DNA of 64,000 nt from JAFGBM01 sp964610155. Lineage in GTDB: Bacteria; Actinomycetota; Actinomycetes; Actinomycetales; Demequinaceae. Positions 7,739 to 15,364 of this stretch are shown here, piece by piece. The notes beneath the pieces are model-generated. The model was not told where the DNA came from, made no database searches, and worked only from the letters and a program-made list of their open reading frames with translations. Numbering within the stretch: position 1 is the first letter of the stretch; each line of letters begins with the position of its first letter. Made by a program: the position numbers and the translations under genes. The stretch lies in contig CAZSUY010000002.1 of NCBI GenBank assembly GCA_964610155.1, positions 1-64,000 of the forward strand. Direction: 5' to 3'.

Positions 7739-8912
7739 GGACCCTCCACAAGACCACTGCAAGCCCCGCGGACGCGAGAATCAATCCCACCCCGACGAGA
7801 GCGGAGACGGCCAGACTGACGAGCATCGGGTTTGGCCCAGCCTCGGCCAACACCCCTCCCCCGGCGGATCCGGAGGCCAGCGTGACAACGCTCCACGTCA
7901 GGCCCCCTGTCACGAGGACGGCGATGGCCTGGGCGGAAAACCCTTTGCTCCCCAGGGGGATCGATCGACGCGCGACAATGCGGACTATCACCCCACCCAA
8001 GGCAAGTACGAGGGGAGCCGCCACGAGAAAGCCACCGGAACCCGTGGGTAGCGAGGCCAGCAGGGGAATCTCTGGCACCGGACCGGGAACTACCTCCCCG
8101 GGGGCGTAATGGCTGCCGGATCCAAGGGCGAAGCCCACACCGGATAGCCAGGCGAGGGCCCAAACGGCCAGCGTCGGAACATAGGCGGTCTCACCGGCCG
8201 CTAGGGTCAACCCCCCGGCAAGATCCGGAGCAAGGTCGTGAACGGCTCCGGTCATCCTGTCGACCGCAAGCAACTGCCAGACGACGGCGAGCGCGGCCCC
8301 TGCAACCAGGCATATTGCCCAGGCCCCAACCCCGAGGCGAAGCCCAAGGCCAACCGCGGAGGGTACCCTGAGTCCCCTGAAGAACCGGAATCCGTGGGCA
8401 CGCATCAACCCGAACGAGGCCCCCATTCCAGAGACAAGGCCGCCGATGATCCCGGCCTTCCAGACGGTCGATGCCCCACCATGCTCGCTGGCGGCGACGA
8501 TCGCCACGATCACGCCATAAGAGAGGGCGGTACAGAGTACGGAGGCGTGAGCGGGGACGGCGACCCGTCGCGCGACCGACGCGGCTATCACCCCAACTGC
8601 AAGCGTCAGCCCGAGCGGGATGAGGGTAATGGTCGCCCCGCCGGCAGTGATGGGGACGCCGTGAGCGAGCAGCCACACCGAGGTTCCCACGTCCCACGCT
8701 CCAGCCCAGTCGGCCGAGATCGAGCCATCCACAGAGGGGGCCGACGCCACAGCAGAAAACACGAAGGCGAAGACCAAGCCGGCCGAAAGCACCGCTGTCT
8801 CGACTCCGGTCACGATCCCGGACGCCCACGGGGGGGCAGCGGATCGGGGCCTCATCCGGACAGGGCCAGCACCCGATCGCTGGGTGGTTGTCGACCCCGA
8901 GGGGATGCTCAT
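7629..8912 (-). CDS. PerM-like polytopic membrane protein (DUF6350)
   Basis: A 427-residue integral membrane protein with about nine to eleven hydrophobic segments rich in Ala, Gly and Val. Location upstream of purN, together with this composition, matches the DUF6350 family, whose Mycobacterium tuberculosis member PerM (Rv0955) is linked to cell division and persistence. The ATG at 8912 (MSIPSGST) precedes the first membrane segment; the reading frame is open further upstream without conserved content. The Pro/Lys-rich C-terminal tail overlaps the convergent gene by 110 bases. Family by context is likely; function here is inferred. Confidence 0.75.
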   Translation of the reverse strand: MSIPSGSTTTQRSGAGPVRMRPRSAAPPWASGIVTGVETAVLSAGLVFAFVFSAVASAPSVDGSISADWAGAWDVGTSVWLLAHGVPITAGGATITLIPLGLTLAVGVIAASVARRVAVPAHASVLCTALSYGVIVAIVAASEHGGASTVWKAGIIGGLVSGMGASFGLMRAHGFRFFRGLRVPSAVGLGLRLGVGAWAICLVAGAALAVVWQLLAVDRMTGAVHDLAPDLAGGLTLAAGETAYVPTLAVWALAWLSGVGFALGSGSHYAPGEVVPGPVPEIPLLASLPTGSGGFLVAAPLVLALGGVIVRIVARRSIPLGSKGFSAQAIAVLVTGGLTWSVVTLASGSAGGGVLAEAGPNPMLVSLAVSALVGVGLILASAGLAVVLWRVPRSPTQTATKGKTPNPGVVHAPHPRTPESNDPLRLW

Positions 8913-8964
8913 GCCCCCATCTTTGTCCGCGCATTCGACCGAAGGCGGGAGCGAACCGCCGGGC

Positions 8965-9606
8965 CTAGGCCTCTCCGAGTTTGGTAAATCCGGTCTCGTA
9001 CGCAGCGATGACCGCCTGGGTTCGGTCGCGCACACCCAACTTCATCAATACCGAGGCTACGTGGGACTTGACCGTCTCGACTGTGACAAAGAGTTCCTTC
9101 GCGATCTCCTGGTTCGACAAGCCCCGCGCTAGGCGCCTGAGGATGTCCTGCTCCCGCTCGGTCAGATCTGGAAGCTCCTTCCCGGGGGTGACGTGGGCGA
9201 AACGCTCGATGACCTTTCGGGTGCTCGCGGGGAAGATGAGCGACTCCCCCGAGGCGACCACCCGGACCGCCTCAATCAGTTCTGTCGGGGGAACGCGCTT
9301 GAGGACAAACCCCGACGCGCCCGAGCGCATCGCCTCGAACACGTACTCGTCGACCTCGAAGGTCGTGAGGACGAGGACTCTAGGGGCATTGTCTGCCCCG
9401 ACGATCTGTCGAGTCGCCTCAAGGCCGTCCATGCCGGGCATGCGGATATCCATGAGGATGAGGTCGGGCTTCGTCTCCATCGCGAGGGAGACGGCCTCGG
9501 ATCCATCCCCGGCCTCGCCGACGACCTCCCAGCCCTTCTCGGATGCGAGTATCGCGCGCAGGCCCATCCGCACGAGGGGGTCATCATCGACGATCGCGAT
9601 CCTCAC
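8965..9606 (-). CDS. NarL/LuxR-family response regulator
   Basis: Cytoplasmic transcription regulator of 213 residues. The receiver domain (1-120) begins RIAIVDDDPLVRMGL with acidic Asp7-Asp9, the phospho-acceptor Asp53 in LMDIRMPGMDG and a conserved Lys in FVLKRVPP. The C-terminal LuxR helix-turn-helix has LTEREQDILRRLARGLSNQEI and VETVKSHVASVLMKLGV. The GTG at 9606 overlaps the kinase stop (GTGA) and has GGAGGAG upstream. Partner of the upstream kinase; a likely target is the divergent MMPL gene, which is inference. Confidence 0.95.
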   Translation of the reverse strand: MRIAIVDDDPLVRMGLRAILASEKGWEVVGEAGDGSEAVSLAMETKPDLILMDIRMPGMDGLEATRQIVGADNAPRVLVLTTFEVDEYVFEAMRSGASGFVLKRVPPTELIEAVRVVASGESLIFPASTRKVIERFAHVTPGKELPDLTEREQDILRRLARGLSNQEIAKELFVTVETVKSHVASVLMKLGVRDRTQAVIAAYETGFTKLGEA

Positions 9607-10958
9607 TTGCTGCTCCTCCTGATCGTCCGACACCCGAGGCACCGACACCTTGATGTCAGGCTACAGTCCACCGGTACCCCGTCGGGAAGCATGTCTTCTA
9701 TCGGCAGCACGGCCTTGACGGCAAACCGGTCATCCGGGGTGGGGCCGACCGTGGCGTGACCACCCATGAGGGTCACCCGATCCCTGATGCTCGCCAGTCC
9801 GTTGCCCCCGGAGGATTCGGAAAGTAGTGGGGCCGTGAGGGTGTTGGTCACCGATAGGGCGACGAGCGAGTCGTCCGATACCACCATAACCTCGACCTTC
9901 CCACCGGGGGCATGCTTGGCAGCATTCGTCAGGGCCTCCTGGACCACCCGGTAGACACCCCTTCCCAGGGCGGGAGGAACCTCCCCGAGCACGAGGCGGG
10001 AGGAGACCGATACTCCGGCGTCTCGAGCCCCATCGATCAGGCCTTGAAGGTCCTCCGCCCCGGGGAGCGGGGTCAGGGTCTCGGGCTGATCACCCCGGAT
10101 ATGAGCGATGATGCGATCAAGCTCGCCCAGCGCCGCCCGACCACGTTCCTCGATATTGGCGAGTGCCCGCCGGGAGAAGGCCGGGTCCTTGTCGAAGACG
10201 TGGGCACCTGCCCCCGCCTGGACGACGATCATCGAGACCATGTGGCCAATGGAATCGTGAAGTTCCTGGTCAATCCGGATCTGCTCCTCGGCCCTCGCGG
10301 CACGGGCGAGGGCGACCCGGCGGACCTCTTCCACACCGGGCCCGAGGAGCCGGTCGGCGAGCCATCGATGAAGGTCACCGAACCCGCGGACGACCCACGC
10401 GAGGGCGGGTGTGACGACGAAGAAGGCCAGAGGCCCGAACCACAACCATCCCGTCCAGTCGTGTCCGTCATACCCTCCCCAGTTGAAGATGCTCCAGAGC
10501 GGTGCGGCGAAAACGGCGGGGGGGACGGTCATGTACACGATCGCGAACGAGAACCCGACGGGCCCGAGCACGATCCTGAGGCACGTCCAGGCGAACACGC
10601 GCCAACTGTGCCCGTCGCGCATAAGCGCGGAGGACCGGCGGCCAAAGTTCACCAACCACGGATACTTGGAGTCTCGCACCGGCTCGAAAGCCAGCGGAGC
10701 CGGAGGGGGCACCTGCCTCCCTAGGAACCACCGGACCTGGGCGCGCTCGATTGCCCCGACGGAACGGAGGAGCGCCTGCGTCCCCACAAGGATCCCCACT
10801 CCGATCCATATGACGATGGTGCCGAAGCCCACGGAGTACAGCGTGATGAAGACGGTGAACCAGAGGATGCCGAAGAAGAGGCCGACGAGGAGAAAGAGGA
10901 CCTCCTTGTAGGTCTTCGTTTCGAACATGGGCCCGTAGATGCGTTTGAGGATCGTCAT
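9603..10958 (-). CDS. Sensor histidine kinase (HisKA_3 type)
   Basis: A 451-residue membrane kinase. The N-terminal half has four hydrophobic segments (about 20-42, 44-62, 122-150 and 170-190), resembling the putative sensor domain common in actinobacterial NarL-type systems. The phosphoacceptor is His234 in QELHDSIGHMVS, and the HATPase_c domain contains VYRVVQEALTNAAKHA and GGNGLASIRDRV. The start ATG (MTILKRIYG) lies directly after GGATGGGGGC, a sequence shared with two other genes in the window. Operon with its response regulator, divergent from an MMPL transporter. Confidence 0.93.
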   Translation of the reverse strand: MTILKRIYGPMFETKTYKEVLFLLVGLFFGILWFTVFITLYSVGFGTIVIWIGVGILVGTQALLRSVGAIERAQVRWFLGRQVPPPAPLAFEPVRDSKYPWLVNFGRRSSALMRDGHSWRVFAWTCLRIVLGPVGFSFAIVYMTVPPAVFAAPLWSIFNWGGYDGHDWTGWLWFGPLAFFVVTPALAWVVRGFGDLHRWLADRLLGPGVEEVRRVALARAARAEEQIRIDQELHDSIGHMVSMIVVQAGAGAHVFDKDPAFSRRALANIEERGRAALGELDRIIAHIRGDQPETLTPLPGAEDLQGLIDGARDAGVSVSSRLVLGEVPPALGRGVYRVVQEALTNAAKHAPGGKVEVMVVSDDSLVALSVTNTLTAPLLSESSGGNGLASIRDRVTLMGGHATVGPTPDDRFAVKAVLPIEDMLPDGVPVDCSLTSRCRCLGCRTIRRSSK

Positions 10959-11309
10959 GCCCCCATCCTCCCCGCCGACGCCCCCTCCGTCTCCCCCCGC
11001 AGGCACGGTTTTCATCTCCCCTATCCGGGGCGTAGGAATGGGCCCATCCCCCGTATGGGTGATCCGAGATTCGCTCGCAAGGCTCCCACGGTTCGCTCTC
11101 AGGCGGGCTGTGCCACTCGCACCGAGTCTCTAGCGTTTGAGTAGCGCCAGCGCCCCCGGGGGAAACCCTGAGAACGACCCGGGAGAATCCGGGGCGATCT
11201 GGGGGCCCTCACCGATGGCGATGGCCAGAATGCTTCGACAGAGTGGGACAGGTCCGAGCCTCAAGGGGCACGCGAAGTTCGAAACAGACATCGATGTCAA
11301 GGAGAAGAC
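10959..11309. promoter_or_regulatory. Divergent control region, kinase versus MMPL gene
   Basis: A 351-base stretch without a convincing gene, between two divergent operons. It holds several GC-rich inverted repeats: CCCCTATCCGGGG near 11018, the perfect palindrome ATGGGCCCAT at 11038-11047 with a second ATGGG at 11055, and CCCCCGGGGG at 11153-11162 followed by further CCCGGG/CCGGGG copies. No clear sigma-70 -35/-10 pair was identified. These are candidate binding sites for the adjacent response regulator. Confidence 0.45.
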
Positions 11310-13496
11310 ATGAAGATCGGGATCACTGGACGAATCGCAGGAGCATCCGCGAGACGGCCCTGGCTTACGCTTGGACTCTGGTTCGTCGGGCTCGCCGGCG
11401 CCGTCTATGCCGCGGGATTCCTCGGTGACGCACTCTCCCAGGACGACCACATCACCGTCCAGACGGAGTGGCAAGATGCCCAGGACCTCAACGACCAGTA
11501 CCGCGGCGTTGAGAGTGACACCGATACCGAAACCATCATCATTCGATCGGATTCTGTCCACTTCGGTGAGCCTTCCTTCACCGAGATCATCGGTGAGGTC
11601 GTCGATTCCGTATCCGTCATCGATGGGGTTGTGGGAGTATCCACCCCTACAGCCGATCTTCCGTTCCCTGTCTCGGAGTCGGGCTACACCGCCCTCATCA
11701 CCATCGCCGTCGATACCACCGTTACCTCCGAGGAGGTCGGGGTCGCGCTGAATGACGCCGTGGCATCCGTTCAGGAACCGGGATTCACCGTCATCGCCTT
11801 CGGAAACGCGACAGGGGGCGTCATCTTTGACGCCCTTGCGGAAGAGACCCTCGTCAAGGGCGAGATGATCGGTATCGGCGTTGCACTGGTGATCCTCGTG
11901 ATCGTCTTCGGTGCCCTTGCCGCGGCTGGCATCCCCATCCTCCTGGCGATCGCATCAATCATCGTCGCCATCGGCATGACCGCCATCATCGGGCAGGCCT
12001 TCGAGATGTCGTTCTTCATCGTCAACATGATCACGATGATGGGCCTTGCCCTGAGCATCGACTACTCGCTGCTCCAGGTTCAGCGATTCCGCGAGGAACG
12101 CATCAAGGGGAGTACGGTCATCGACTCCGTCACCATCGCGGGAAACACCGCCAATCGCGCCGTCCTCGTGTCGGGAGCGACCGTCGTCGTGTCCCTCGCT
12201 GGGCTTCTCGTGGTCCCTTCAACCATCATGAGGAGCCTCGGTGGCGGAGCCATCGTCGCGGCAATGGCATCGCTGCTCGTTGCGTTGACGCTTCTTCCCG
12301 CCCTGCTTAGACTCCTCGGCGACCGCGTCAACAAGGGCCGTATCCCGACCGCGCACCCCGGACGTGAGTCCCGACGGTGGACAAGTATCGCCCGCGCCGT
12401 CATCGCTCGGCCAGGGGTCTCCGCCCTAATCGGAGCAGGAATCCTGCTCGCCCTTGCCGCCCCCGCCCTTGGGATGCGGTTGGCCTTCCCCGGTCTGGAT
12501 TCGCTCCCGGAGGATAATTCCTTCCGCCAGGCTCAAGACATCCTGGTCGAGGACTTCGGCTGGGGTCGATCGGGGACCCTCGTGGCCATCGAGGGTGCTT
12601 CAGGCGCGCAGTCTGAGATCGATGCGCTTGCCACCGCTATCGATGCCGATCCCGGTTTCGCCGAGACGGCCATCGACTGGTACGGAGACGTGGCGTTCAT
12701 AGACACAAAGGACTTCTACGATTCGGCTGACATTCGAGCGGAGCAGTCCATAAACCGAATCCACGACGAAATCATCCCGCAGTACCTGAGTGAGACTGGC
12801 GCTACCTGGAGCCTTGGAGGCGACCAGGCCGGCTCCATGGAGTTCACCGACATCATCGTGGGATCAGCCCCAGCGGTCCTCGCCATCGTGCTCGGGGCTT
12901 CCTTCATCCTGTTGCTTCTGGCGTTCCGATCCGTGGTCATTCCCCTCATGGGCATTGCGCTCAACCTGCTCTCGACCGCGGCGGCCTTCGGGCTGATGGT
13001 GGCGGTCTTCCAGCACGGATTTGGGGCGGGCGTCCTTGGGCTTCCCCAGGTCGCTGGCATTGCACCCTGGATCCCGTTGTTCCTTTTCGCGGTACTCTTC
13101 GGCCTGTCGATGGACTACCACGTGTTCCTCCTGAGCCGGATCAAGGAGTCCTACGACACGACGGGCAACACGAGATCTGCAATCGTTGCCGGGCTCAGTC
13201 GCACCGGATCCCTTATCACTGGAGCGGCGCTGATCATGCTCGCCGTCTTCGCTGGATTCGCGCTCGGTGACCTGGCCGAGTTCTGCCAGATGGGCTTCGG
13301 ACTCGGCGCCGCAATCATCATCGATGCGACGCTTGTCCGCACCATCCTGGTGCCGTCGGTCATGGCTCTACTTGACGAGTGGAACTGGTACCTGCCGTCG
13401 TGGCTCTCGTGGCTACCGAACGTGTCTATTGAGAGAAATGAACCGATGCCTGTCGTCCCCTCACCCGAGGAAGAGTTCGAGCCTGCCCTCGTTTAA
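11310..13496 (+). CDS. MMPL-family transporter (RND superfamily)
   Basis: A 728-residue inner-membrane exporter with the duplicated RND plan: helix 1 at about 18-36, an extracytoplasmic domain, a five-helix bundle (about 185-340), then the same order again with bundle 2 at about 515-690. SIDYSLLQVQRFREE and LSMDYHVFLLSRIKE are the paired MMPL helix-4 motifs carrying the Asp residues of the proton relay. The ATG follows GGAG seven bases upstream. It is divergent from a two-component operon and ended by a hairpin. Substrate unknown: lipid or hydrophobic drug export is typical of the family. Confidence 0.92.
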   Translation: MKIGITGRIAGASARRPWLTLGLWFVGLAGAVYAAGFLGDALSQDDHITVQTEWQDAQDLNDQYRGVESDTDTETIIIRSDSVHFGEPSFTEIIGEVVDSVSVIDGVVGVSTPTADLPFPVSESGYTALITIAVDTTVTSEEVGVALNDAVASVQEPGFTVIAFGNATGGVIFDALAEETLVKGEMIGIGVALVILVIVFGALAAAGIPILLAIASIIVAIGMTAIIGQAFEMSFFIVNMITMMGLALSIDYSLLQVQRFREERIKGSTVIDSVTIAGNTANRAVLVSGATVVVSLAGLLVVPSTIMRSLGGGAIVAAMASLLVALTLLPALLRLLGDRVNKGRIPTAHPGRESRRWTSIARAVIARPGVSALIGAGILLALAAPALGMRLAFPGLDSLPEDNSFRQAQDILVEDFGWGRSGTLVAIEGASGAQSEIDALATAIDADPGFAETAIDWYGDVAFIDTKDFYDSADIRAEQSINRIHDEIIPQYLSETGATWSLGGDQAGSMEFTDIIVGSAPAVLAIVLGASFILLLLAFRSVVIPLMGIALNLLSTAAAFGLMVAVFQHGFGAGVLGLPQVAGIAPWIPLFLFAVLFGLSMDYHVFLLSRIKESYDTTGNTRSAIVAGLSRTGSLITGAALIMLAVFAGFALGDLAEFCQMGFGLGAAIIIDATLVRTILVPSVMALLDEWNWYLPSWLSWLPNVSIERNEPMPVVPSPEEEFEPALV

Positions 13497-13507
13497 AGTG
13501 GGACTTA

Positions 13508-13532
13508 GGACCGGGGCGGATCGCCCCGGTCC
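13508..13532 (+). terminator. Hairpin terminator after the MMPL gene
   Basis: A perfect 11-base-pair stem (GGACCGGGGCG with CGCCCCGGTCC) around a GAT loop, 12 bases after the MMPL stop. No U-tract follows. Confidence 0.75.
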
Positions 13533-13601
13533 CATATGCTTGAGACTATCCTGGGTAAGGCACCTGCGAGACGCCCGGGTTCGCGGTAAGTTGGAGACAC
13601 C

Positions 13602-14363
13602 ATGACGACCCCACCCTCGGCTCTGCCCCCTGCGAATTGGTACCCCGATCCGCAGACACCGAGTCAGTTGCGCTACTGGGATGGTCAGCGGTGGACCCAA
13701 CACGTCCACCCCGTGGAAAAACCCGCCCAGGCAACCGGGGGGTTCGCCGCACAGGAGCCTCAAGTTGCTGGCGATCCGACGACTCAGGCCACCCAATCCC
13801 AGGCTGGTGCCTACACCCCGGTCATTCAGGCCAACCCGGTCACGACTGCCCGACCATACGCGATGCCGGGGGTTCAGGCCGCAGGTCCGGCCACCGGAGG
13901 AACCTTAGTTCCGGGAGCCCACTCCATGGCTGGGGGAGCCTTCCCGGCGACCGGGGCAACCGCCGTCCAGCCGAGCGCGACCGCAGGCAGTCCCGGCATG
14001 CTCCAGGCCCCCAAACCTCGTGACTTCGATGACGATTCTGACGCAGATGGCCCAACACCGACCGCGCCCTTGGCGGCAATTTCGGTCATCCTCGGTGTTG
14101 CCGCCATCGGCGTTGCCGTGTTGGCCATTTTCGGCCTGGGGACCGACTACGACGAGTACTTCCCCTACGCAGGAGCCGGATTGGGATTCCTGGCCGTCCT
14201 CTTTGGTTTCCTTGGCAGGAAGAGGGCCGTGGCCGGCTTCATGGGGGGCGCGCTGTTCGCCTGGGCGGGGATTATCGCAGGGTTCCTCGCGATGCTGCTC
14301 TCCACCTATGAGTACTTGTATCCAGGAGAGCTCTACACGATCTACAACGACTACCTCGGCTGA
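13602..14363 (+). CDS. DUF2510-domain membrane protein
   Basis: A 253-residue protein. Residues 9-40 form a DUF2510 motif: NWYPDPQTPSQLRYWDGQRW with WTQHVHP, a short Trp-rich module common at N-termini of actinobacterial membrane proteins. A long Pro/Ala/Thr/Gly-rich linker (about 45-140) follows, then an acidic patch (DFDDDSDADG) and three membrane segments at about 155-178, 187-204 and 211-235. GGAG precedes the ATG. The domain is recognised, its function is not known. It stands alone between the MMPL gene and convergent ldh. Confidence 0.8.
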   Translation: MTTPPSALPPANWYPDPQTPSQLRYWDGQRWTQHVHPVEKPAQATGGFAAQEPQVAGDPTTQATQSQAGAYTPVIQANPVTTARPYAMPGVQAAGPATGGTLVPGAHSMAGGAFPATGATAVQPSATAGSPGMLQAPKPRDFDDDSDADGPTPTAPLAAISVILGVAAIGVAVLAIFGLGTDYDEYFPYAGAGLGFLAVLFGFLGRKRAVAGFMGGALFAWAGIIAGFLAMLLSTYEYLYPGELYTIYNDYLG

Positions 14364-14374
14364 TAGTCCGGGTC

Positions 14375-15334
14375 CTAGTCGATCCCGAATTTCGTGGCGA
14401 CCGACCGTATCGACCTCGCGGAGGCCTGAAGCGCGGCCGCCTCTTTCTGGTTGAGTTTCACATTGAGTTTGGTCTTCACCCCTTCCCTTCCGACAACGGC
14501 GGGAAGGGACAGACACACCTCACCCACCCCCGGGAAGTCGTTCAGGGTGGAAACCGGAAGCACACTGTTCTGATCGAAGAGCACCGCTTCGATGATGCGT
14601 GCCCCAGCCACCCCGATCGCGTAGTTGGTCGCGCCCTTTCCCTCGATGATCCTGTAGGCGGACTCCTTGACCTCCCGCTCGATCGCTTCACATCTTTCCT
14701 CAGTCATCATGGACCCTCCATCCGAACCCTGGCACTCCACTAGGGATACACCCCCGATGCTCGCCGATGACCACAGGGCGACCTCCGAATCGCCGTGTTC
14801 GCCCGCGATATAGGCGTGGACGTTGGCCACGGCCACCCCGCACTCCTGGGCGATCCGGTACCGAAGCCTGGAGGAATCGAGGACCGTCCCCGAGCCAAAC
14901 ATCCTGGCGGGTGATATGCCCGATTTCTTGATGGCGGCGTAGGTCACCACATCGACGGGATTGGTGATGAGGATGTAGATCGCATCGGGTGCGATGCTCA
15001 TAACGGGGGGAAGGATCTTGTCCATCAACCCGATTGTCGTCGCTGCGAGTTCAAGCCTGCTCTGGCCCGGCTTCTGCTTCGCTCCGGCGGTGATGACCAC
15101 AACGTCGGAATCGGCGCAGACGGCAACGTCATCGGACCCCAGGACGTCCGCCTGGGGCATGAACTGGATGCCATGGGCAAGGTCGAGGGCCTCGGCCTCC
15201 ACCTTGGCCTTATTGATGTCAAAGAGCGCGACCGTACGGGCGAGCCCCCGTATGAGGCTCGCGTAGGCGAGAGTGGCTCCTACCGATCCCGCCCCGACTA
15301 CCGCAAGCTTGCTTCCGGACATCTGATCTCTCAT
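14375..15334 (-). CDS. ldh: L-lactate dehydrogenase
   Basis: Interconverts pyruvate and L-lactate with NAD(H). The 319-residue protein has the Rossmann loop VVGAGSVGATLAY (12-24), Gln91/Arg93 of the active-site loop in KPGQSRLEL, ITNPVDVVTY, Asp153/Arg156 in GTVLDSSRLRYR and the catalytic His180 in GEHGDSE. The GQSR loop and SGTVLDSSRLR favour lactate over malate dehydrogenase. The ATG at 15334 has GGAG seven bases upstream. It is convergent with the DUF2510 gene and follows pcrA on the same strand. Confidence 0.94.
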   Translation of the reverse strand: MRDQMSGSKLAVVGAGSVGATLAYASLIRGLARTVALFDINKAKVEAEALDLAHGIQFMPQADVLGSDDVAVCADSDVVVITAGAKQKPGQSRLELAATTIGLMDKILPPVMSIAPDAIYILITNPVDVVTYAAIKKSGISPARMFGSGTVLDSSRLRYRIAQECGVAVANVHAYIAGEHGDSEVALWSSASIGGVSLVECQGSDGGSMMTEERCEAIEREVKESAYRIIEGKGATNYAIGVAGARIIEAVLFDQNSVLPVSTLNDFPGVGEVCLSLPAVVGREGVKTKLNVKLNQKEAAALQASARSIRSVATKFGID

Positions 15335-15364
15335 GGCATCACTCCGCGCCCAGCCTACCCGACC

